A stretch of DNA of 64,000 bases from Methanosarcina sp. GTDB lineage: Archaea > Halobacteriota > Methanosarcinia > Methanosarcinales > Methanosarcinaceae. The notes under the pieces were generated by a model, which worked only from the letters and a program-made list of their open reading frames with translations, did no database searches and had not been told where the DNA came from. This document shows positions 63,675 through 64,000 of the stretch, piece by piece. The translations under genes and the position numbers were made by a program. The DNA lies in NCBI RefSeq assembly GCF_028693135.1, contig NZ_JAQUVZ010000011.1, positions 21,296 through 85,295 on the forward strand, read 5' to 3'. The first letter of the stretch is position 1. Every line of letters begins with the position of its first letter.

Positions 63675-64000
63675 ATAAAAACTGAAATAAAACTATTGAA
63701 TGAGTATTATCCCTGGAGAAAAATAAAACTAAGGGGAGCCGAATGTTATTTTAAAGGGAATGTCTTTTTCGAAAATACACTTCTGAGTCCGGAAAAACTT
63801 GCTGAGTTGATATTCACTTTAATCTGTAAAGAAGAGCAGGGCAAGGAAAAAGAAACCGGAGAGTTTCTTGAGAAATTAAACGGGGAGTTTGCATTTATTG
63901 CCGAAACTAAAGATATTATATTTTGTACTGTTGATAAAACAAGAAGTATTCCTTTGTTTTACATAAAAACAAAAAATAGCCTTATTATATCAGACAGTGC
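63675..64000 (+). CDS. Asparagine-synthase-like protein, N-terminal part (3' partial), apparent ATA start
   Basis: The frame runs to the window edge. It contains FLEKLNGEFAFIAETKDIIF and then DKTRSIPLFYIKTKN, which match the N-terminal glutamine-amidotransferase-like domain of asparagine synthase AsnB and relatives (NGxFAF...DxxGxxPLyY). The catalytic N-terminal Cys of AsnB is absent, so glutaminase activity is doubtful. A TGA lies two codons before ATA 63675-63677, so no ATG, GTG or TTG can start upstream; ggggg is 8 nt before that ATA. A nearby ATG at 63668 is in another frame. The C-terminal synthetase domain lies outside the window. Confidence 0.65.
   Translation, partial: MKTEIKLLNEYYPWRKIKLRGAECYFKGNVFFENTLLSPEKLAELIFTLICKEEQGKEKETGEFLEKLNGEFAFIAETKDIIFCTVDKTRSIPLFYIKTKNSLIISDS

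Noticed and set aside
1-64000. CRISPR array
   Set aside because: Repeats here are contiguous tandem units or scattered hairpins; none alternates with unique spacers, and no cas gene is present.

Overview
The window is from a methanogenic archaeon of the genus Methanosarcina, most like M. acetivorans; this is inferred from gene content and no search was run. It carries O-phosphoseryl-tRNA(Cys) synthetase, Hef, RadB, Orc1/Cdc6, a thermosome subunit, TRAM proteins, a Methanosarcinales-type S-layer protein, archaeal Sec61-beta and an archaeal-type pilin. Compact coding blocks are separated by long AT-rich gaps full of short tandem repeats, as is usual in the genus.

Layout. 0-9.4 kb: the repeat-rich end of an unknown protein, moaA, a 50-residue protein, surE, an acetate-uptake-type transporter, a CPBP membrane protease, a pilin-like PA14 protein, an MntA/HepT-type toxin-antitoxin pair beside a broken second HepT-like gene, and a pentapeptide-repeat protein fused to a channel-like tail. 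9.8-21.6 kb: glyS, hef, a zinc-ribbon protein, UPF0147, a possible structured RNA or IS relic at 17.63-17.94 kb, translin, sepS and a DUF169 protein. 21.7-28.5 kb: a small PGF-tailed protein, a membrane-anchored J protein with a lid-less DnaK paralogue, a thermosome subunit and Orc1/Cdc6. 29.2-36.1 kb: a polyphosphate cluster made of a CYTH/Ppx-like/CHAD fusion, Ppx and Ppk. 36.8-49.9 kb: a MutS-like HhH ATPase, a hydrolase, Sec61-beta, MtnA, inositol-phosphate synthase, RadB, the anaerobic ribonucleotide reductase operon (NrdH-like redoxin, NrdD, NrdG) and ThiL. 50-64 kb: an S-layer protein, an HTH regulator, an ABC importer, a bactofilin-like protein, four tandem TRAM genes, tRNA-Lys(CTT), a CopG-type regulator, two MetE-core methionine synthase paralogues and the start of an asparagine-synthase-like gene.

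Most interesting points: (1) polyphosphate genes with a CYTH/Ppx-like/CHAD fusion whose middle domain has lost its HD residues; (2) a DnaK ending exactly before the lid, paired with a membrane J protein, and lacking a usable start in its frame; (3) two genes (radB and the asparagine-synthase-like gene) where a good Shine-Dalgarno sequence stands 7 nt before an ATA codon and no ATG exists in frame; (4) a dispersed hairpin family at gene ends that resembles IS200/IS605 ends and in one case supplies the last codons and stop of a gene; (5) the folded 17.63-17.94 kb locus; (6) a frameshifted HepT-like relic next to the intact pair.
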